Shown here piece by piece: positions 58,366 to 64,000 of a DNA stretch of 64,000 bases (positions are counted from its first letter, which is position 1; the number at the start of each line of letters is the position of its first letter). This DNA comes from Lentinus brumalis (Eukaryota > Basidiomycota > Agaricomycetes > Polyporales > Polyporaceae): contig MARA01000003.1 in the NCBI GenBank assembly GCA_001792895.1, positions 2,480,001 to 2,544,000 on the forward strand, given 5' to 3'. Below the pieces are notes generated by a model, which worked only from the letters and a program-made list of their open reading frames with translations, did not search any database and was not told the origin of the DNA. The translations under genes and the position numbers were made by a program.

Positions 58366-58822
58366 CTACCAGGGAAGTTTCGCTCTCAGGTCAGACTGAA
58401 GATTGGCACATACTTGGCTGCAAATTCCCCATTCGCCTTGCACGATCTCTCTTGGTTCGAGACGCACCGCACAACGACTGATGTTATGGTACTCACCAGG
58501 GCGAAGATCCAGGCCCGTATGAGCCGAGTGGATGCGGTCGTCTTGTCGTCTTCCGCAATTGTCTCCGTGTTGTAAGATGGCCTGCACGGACATGTCGGAC
58601 AATTCGAGGGCGATATCGGGAGGCGAGGCGTCACCCATAGCCTCCGGACGCCCTCAGCCTAGGGCTTACATGCTACCACTTCGAAAACAACTCCGCACTG
58701 AAATTGCGGCAGTAATGAGACCAAACGCGAACCTGGGCATAGCGGATGAGGTTAACGGCGAATCAGGCCTCAGGTTCGGAGGATCACTGGCCGCATCGAG
58801 GGCGCAGATCATCATGACGCTT
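58366..58822 (-). CDS. possible short multi-exon gene, unrecognised
   Basis: On the minus strand an open stretch from 58822 (MMICALDAASDPPNLRPD, then MPRFAFGLITAAISV) ends in a gtaagc donor. It can join in phase to TPRLPISPSNCPTCPCRPSY then TTASTRLIRAWIFAL, which ends in a gtgagt donor, with a ttgcag acceptor following. The hydrophobic stretch FAFGLITAAISV hints at membrane contact. No family is recognised. This may be a relic or chance. Confidence 0.2.
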
Positions 58823-58859
58823 ACCCTGTACGCAACAGTCCTGCCTTGTTGAATTATGC

Positions 58860-61421
58860 GATCCCGTTCTTGTCCACTATGCCTGGTCCTGTGAACGAGT
58901 GCCCAGCTGAGGATAAGAAGTTAACCGCACGGCTGGAAGAAGAGACAGGTTACCGCGAGCAAGCCTTCGCCGAGGAAATTGCGGTAGACGCCGTGCAGAC
59001 TCGGCCGTTCCCGAGCGCTACACGACTTCCAAACTTGAACATGGACAGGTTTGACTCCTCCCGCTGCCAGGATAAGTCCGTTGTCGTCGAAGAGCATCCC
59101 GGCTCTGTCACGGAAATCGTCGCATTCGTATCCATTGCAACGCGTATGCTTCCGCAAAGTCTCCAGCTGTCTGGGAGTACATTCCCGGTTAGTGGATCAC
59201 AGAGTGTTCGGGATATTCTCGGTGAGCGATTCCAACGGCGTCCGCTACCACTCTCATCGTTCTTATAATCGCCTTCGCATCCAGGCCGTTCATTGCGCAT
59301 TATGAGCGTGGTTGTCCAAGTAAGGACATTTCTCCGCCACGACTCGTAGCGTCGTGGTTCTTGCAAACCGTGAGCCTCGTACTATTACCCCGAATTTCCT
59401 CCATGCTGACGACGGGCGACCCTTAGATGCTGCCCCTGCGTCGATGTCCCCCTGCTTCGACCGGGATGCACCTTGTGTACCTGAGGACCTGCGCTGCGTC
59501 CGTGGTGTTACGACGTAGCCGGAAGTCCGGCCCTCGAACTATCTTGATCTCTGCGAAATGTCGCATCTATCCAGGACATACCACTCCACGGACAAGACAC
59601 GTCCCAGATAGCAAAACGCAGGCTAGATCCGATTTAATGTGCGTCTATGGCGAGTGCTGCTGCGAGCCATCACGTCCGGTATTCCTCCAGCTTACAAGCA
59701 CCGCAAACATCAACCCGAAAACTCTTGTCACGTCAAGCCCCGTCCCGTCCGCCCCGGTGCACCTCGAGTCCAGCGGCATTTCAACTTTGTTGTGCCCAAG
59801 TGGTCATGCTCTTCCGCAGAGAACATTTGCCCGCCGCATCACCTCACTTCCACCCACTGCTGGGGCCGGTCAGCCGCACGGAAATGCCAGCGTCGCTCCT
59901 GCCGAGTATCAAACTTTCCGCATCCGCGTTCCATGCGCCCACACCCACATGCTCCCCAGCCGACCATCGCACGAAGCGTACGATACCGTGCTGTCACCAG
60001 CCATCCACGACCGCGGTACAAACCCCATCGGGCCGCCACCAAAGGCAGGAGGCCACCAGGACTGGAAGACGTCAGCCGTTCTGATGACGAGCGGCGCATG
60101 CTCCGGGTGGTCTACTTCCCCCGTCCAAACCCTCGACGCTGCACACAGTCTCGACCCTCGCGTGCGATCTCCTCGGCACGCCTCCCGCTCGGCCATAGCA
60201 CGCACTTGATCGGTCCCATCTGTCCACGAACCGCGAAGAAGGTGTCACCCCGCGCTCTTCTCGCTCCCGGTCGCGCTCCCCACTCTGCGCGCCGTCGTAC
60301 GCCTCTCACGTTTGCCAGTCAGATGACGGCGCTGCTCCTCTCTGTCCGGCAGTCATTCCTACGTTCAGGGCCCGGTGTGGGCTCGTGCCCCACCCTGCTC
60401 GCCTCGACGTGCTGGGAACGCTCGGAGGTGGTTGCTCCCTGGCCCCGTAGCACGGCTCAACCCTCCCATTTGCTTGGCCTGTTCCGCGTCTTCACATGAG
60501 TCAGGAGCTCGACGGAGAGACGAGTCGCATGCAGACTAATGGTTCTAGCGCTCTGATCGCAACCCCAAGGCACAGCGGTGCTTCTTGTACCCCACCGCCT
60601 CCTTGTCGTTCGCACATATGCATGCCTCATGCTGGGGCACCCTCGGGTCTCGCTCGGTCCGCAAACTATCTACAGGCGCATCTTCAAGGTTTACCTTGGT
60701 CGTGGGTGCTCGGTTCTAACTGTGACTCCGGTTCTGCTTCTTCTCGAAGGTGCCGTACGACCGAAGGATGTCAATCGGTGCCAATGCTGTCTAGCTTCCA
60801 CAGTATAATCTGGCCCAATTTAATGCAGAAACGGACTGCTCGCCGACGATGTCTTCAACTTGGCTGCCATGTTAGGCGACGACGAATTACCGCCATGCTC
60901 CGGCGTTCACCGTAGATCCCATGCGAATTCTGATGCTTCCTGATGTATGCACACATAATCTGTTCAATTGTAGGCATCCAATGGCGTCATCAGCATATCA
61001 TTCGACCGTTCGTGTCCTCGTACGAATCGTCCGTTGACATATCTCAAAACATACCGGATGGCAGGCCAGCACATCAAGCGCTCGCTGATCGTACTCACCT
61101 GCCTCTTTCGCGACATGCATGTGAACAGAGCCCGAGAGAGTCGTTTGTCACACCGGGCGTGTAACCGACTGCCCAACATATCCACCGCACATCCTGTTGA
61201 GAGATCTACCCAGATAGATACATGCTATCGTACACCCATATCCGTCCACATTCCGTGGCATAGCCGGCGAGAACTGTGAGAACGGAAGAACGCCACTGGG
61301 GGTTTCCCAAGGCGGCACCAGCTCGACGCGCGCGCGATGCCTGAGCTAGCGGGATATCCTCGTATCCGCCCTCGCATCCCCGCATCCGACTCCCTGCGTC
61401 CGACAGCCCGGTGGTCTGCGT
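58860..61421. other. long intergenic, C-rich open frames without domains
   Basis: About 2.5 kb. Long overlapping open frames at 59427-60209 and 59639-60499 on the plus strand have low-complexity Arg/Pro/Ser/His composition and no domain or exon logic, so I do not call a gene. Confidence 0.4.
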
Positions 61422-62799
61422 CTAGAGACGCGGCTTGATCATGTGCGTGACTGCGTCCGGATCGAGCACCGCGTGCGGATAGGGCAGCTGCAGCGTGCGG
61501 AGGTGCTCGGCACCGCCGTCCACGGCGAGCACCTGGCCGGTGATGTACCGTGCGGCGGGGCTGAAGAGGAAGACGGTCGCGTTCGCGATGTCCTTGACGT
61601 CGCCGAGCCGCCCCAAGGGGAGGTGCATCGTGTAGTTGGAGTTGCCATCTGGGCCCTTGGAGCTCAGGCGGTCCATGCCTTCTGTGCCTGCGATGGGTCC
61701 CGGGGCGATGATATTAGACCGGATGCCCTGCGCAGAAGGAAGAGTGCCGCCGTCAGCTGACCGGAGATAGACGAGCGAAGATGCGGATGCGGGTGATGGG
61801 TTGCGGTATGACCAGGGAGGCACTCACGTTCGGGCCTTCCTCGACGGCAAGCACCGCAGACGCTGGAAAAACGCAAAGTCAACGATCGCCCTGCGTGCTC
61901 GGCAGTCAGCACCCGGGGCTTCCCACTCACTGGCGTCGACGGCGGCCTTCGCTGCGGATACGTGGACCTGATAGGGTGTACCTAGACGAGAAGGGACGGT
62001 CGTGTGTCAGGAAGACAAGGGCGTCGTCGGTAGCTAGCGGCCCGCGCGTACCCCGGTAGTGCAAAGTCGCACTGACGTGAATGTACGACCCCTTCGAGGC
62101 GCGCAAGTGGGGAAGAGTGGCCTTGATAGTGTTGTACGTTCCGATCTGCTCTCACAGACACGGTCAGGTCGTCGTCGTTCGGGCACATCCGAGGAGCATG
62201 GCGTCGCTCACCGTGTCAATCTCGATGACCGTCTTAAAGCCGTTCTCGGACAATTTGGCAATCGGTGCAAGGAAGTTCCCTGCGGCACCTGTGATTGGGG
62301 AAAGAAACTCGTGAATATCAATTGGGAATAACGGAGGAAACATAAGAAGTACCGCAAATGACAAAGTCGATCCGGCCGAATTTCTCGATAGTCTTCGCGA
62401 CGGCGTCCTGGAGCTGCTTCGGGTTTCTCACATCCGCTTGAGCGGCGAGACACTGGCGACCGGTGGCAGCAGCGAGCTCATTGGCACTAGCTTGGAGACG
62501 GTCCAACCTGACACATTGAGCATGAGTTGGAGCACTTCATGACGAGTTGACAGCCACGGACTCACTTTCTGCCAACTATGGTTGCATTCGCACCGTGCTT
62601 CATCTGCGCAGATAACCCCAGTAAGTGACATGCCATGCATGACCGACCGTATACAGTATTCCCGTACCACTGCTTCCGTCATCGCCTTACATATTCCGGA
62701 GCCACCTCCGGTGCAGAACAAGACCTTCCCCTTGAAGATATCGTTCTTGAAGACCGCGGTAGAGTCCGCTGGCGCAGGTTCAACGTAGGCATTCGACAT
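61422..62799 (-). CDS. peroxisomal-type 2,4-dienoyl-CoA reductase (SDR family, Sps19-like)
   Basis: Minus strand, several exons, start 62799 (MSNAYVEPAPADST). It has the Rossmann glycine motif VLFCTGGGSGICKAM, then LDRLQASANELAAATG, QADVRNPKQLQDAVAKTIEK, IDFVICGAAGNFLAPI, SYIHVSATLHYRGTPYQVHV, the SAAKAAVDA segment with the catalytic Lys, GIRSNIIAPGPIAGTEGMDR, LPLGRLGDVKDIANATVFLF and YITGQVLAVDGGAEHL. The CGAAGNF and SAAKAAVDA forms are those of NADPH-dependent 2,4-dienoyl-CoA reductases needed to beta-oxidise polyunsaturated fatty acids. The protein ends IKPRL, whose PRL tripeptide is a weak variant of the peroxisomal PTS1 signal. Length is typical, about 300 residues. Confidence 0.88.
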
Positions 62800-63523
62800 C
62801 CTGGAGTGCCAGCTGGTGGTGGTCTGAGGCAGAAGGTCAATGAACTTTAACTCTAGGTTCTGGTGGCTGCTGTGCGGGGAACTGATGCTGCCAGCTGGCC
62901 GGCGACTGTTGCCCCGGATCCGGTGAGCGCTGCCGGCTGATACGGAGCCGGGAGCCGGAAGTTCGAGTTGTCCTCCGGAAGCAATCTCTGCTTGATCCCG
63001 GACGCATCGGCCAACCCATTAAGAACGCGAAGTAACTTCGCTTATGCCCTGCTACAAGGTGTTTGCATAGATAAGTAGTGTACTTTAACCCCAAGGCCGT
63101 CTCTCCCGTATCTGCCGAAGCCGGAGCCGAGGCGCCGGAAATCAACTTCAACGGACAGTAAGTATTAGTTACTTCGACACTTACGACCTCCATTCACAAG
63201 TCGACGAACAAGGTGCGGAGGCACTGCAAAGTATGTCCCGTATACTCAGACTTACATCTACCACAGCGACCTGGTTCTTCACAATGTTATCGCTCTGTCT
63301 AACGCTGACGAGTACCGTCTGACGCAGCGGACAATACAATGACAACAGCCGCGGATATACAAGTCGCTGCGCAGTCGAGAGTTCAGATAGCGAGGTGCGA
63401 GCGATCGGTCTATGTATTTCCGCGCAATCATGATCGCGAGAACCATGAATTAGTGGTTAGAGCCATCCAAGGCTAGTGTGTCCAGCGGTCTTATCAGTGG
63501 GGCCCTGCCGATGCACGGAACAA
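62800..63523. other. intergenic, nothing recognised
   Basis: No defendable exon or RNA gene is seen. Confidence 0.4.
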
Positions 63524-63955
63524 TCATTCAGCCAACATACTTGTCCCAGCCGATGTTACAATTGTTGTCTGTGCTTGTAGGTCCAAGGTCAGTGGCTCGA
63601 GCTCAATGTTGACTGCGTGAGATACTTCATCTTCCTCTTCAGGCAATACGGCCGTATCGGCGTGACGAGCGTGAACGGAAGGAGTGCCACGCTTGCTCGA
63701 TGCGGCCTTCACACTCTCGCCGCATTATCCTCCCCCAGCGGGATCTGTGAAGCTGATGGCGGAACTCCCTGCATCCCTCTCACGCCTAAGACCCTCGTCC
63801 GGTGACTCGTGTCCTGTCGTCGGAGATGCCTGAAGAAAGTTCGCTGCGGTATCATGCCTTGCCATTGTGAGAGTTCGCCGCTGACAATTATGGACCGTAA
63901 TGACCCACATAACGTCCTCTGATGCAGATGCTCCATCTTGGTGTCGTAAGAAACC
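63524..63955 (-). pseudogene. possible partial or broken gene at right edge
   Basis: On the minus strand, a frame reads MARHDTAANFLQASPTTGHE then DEGLRRERDAGSSAISFTDP, meets a TAA at about 63725, and continues in the same frame as KAASSKRGTPSVHARHADT, LPEEEDEVSHAVNIELEPL and TLDLQAQTTIVTSAGTS. The composition looks protein-like (acidic cluster, no low complexity) on both sides of the single stop. It could be a nonsense-mutated gene, two exons with a missed intron, or chance. No domain is recognised. The gene may extend beyond the window. Confidence 0.3.
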
Positions 63956-64000
63956 TCGTTGGCGGCGGCCTCGTCCCAGGGCACTAGGCGAGTACGAGAC

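Noticed and set aside
59427..60499. Two long plus-strand open frames (260 and 286 codons)
   Set aside because: Overlapping frames with Arg/Pro/Ser/His composition, no domain, no splice logic; open because the DNA is C-rich.
1..64000. LTR retrotransposons or retroviral-type polyproteins
   Set aside because: I looked for reverse transcriptase, integrase and long terminal direct repeats and saw none; the only mobile element I can support is the MITE at 1878-2460.

Overview
The window is nuclear DNA from a filamentous basidiomycete, most likely a wood-decay Agaricomycete of the Polyporales type. The evidence is dense genes split by many 45-70 bp GT-AG introns, an AA9 lytic polysaccharide monooxygenase, a secreted GH31 alpha-glucosidase, a FAS1/GPI surface protein, a FunK1-like kinase, and a basidiomycete-style EF-hand/ZZ-finger protein. 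The taxon is inferred from gene content alone. Exon borders were read by eye from splice signals and reading phase; where they are given in full, the phases agree.

Layout. 0.4-20.2 kb: an expanded family of about 320-residue proteins of unknown function (called here family P; copies P1-P6), mixed with a MITE, a MYND-finger protein, a Golgi-type GDA1/CD39 homologue with altered catalytic motifs, a tRNA-Gly(GCC), a small secreted cysteine protein (S1) and a FAS1 protein. 21-35 kb: ordinary genes, namely a FunK1-like kinase, a small four-cysteine protein, a large EF-hand/ZZ protein, a Bre4/ArAE-type membrane transporter and LSM6. 36-44 kb: a tail-anchored protein, a Zn2Cys6 transcription factor and the AA9 LPMO. 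46-53.4 kb: a second family P block (P7-P10) with a second secreted protein (S2) and a second, identical tRNA-Gly. 53.7-57.4 kb: the GH31 alpha-glucosidase. 61.4-62.8 kb: a peroxisomal-type 2,4-dienoyl-CoA reductase. The right edge may hold a broken or partial gene.

Main structural observation. The order tRNA-Gly / family P gene / secreted-protein gene at 7.8-10.4 kb recurs inverted at 46.1-50.2 kb, with the same relative orientations, identical tRNA sequences and matching exon phases. The two family P blocks therefore look linked by an inverted segmental duplication whose arms lie about 36 kb apart. Of ten family P copies, seven appear intact (P3, P4, P5, P6, P7, P9, P10) and three are decayed (P1, P2, P8). 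Shared upstream modules and a GH31 3'-end fragment carried with P9 show repeated local duplication. This birth-and-death cluster is the best candidate here for an undescribed system. Its function cannot be read from sequence.
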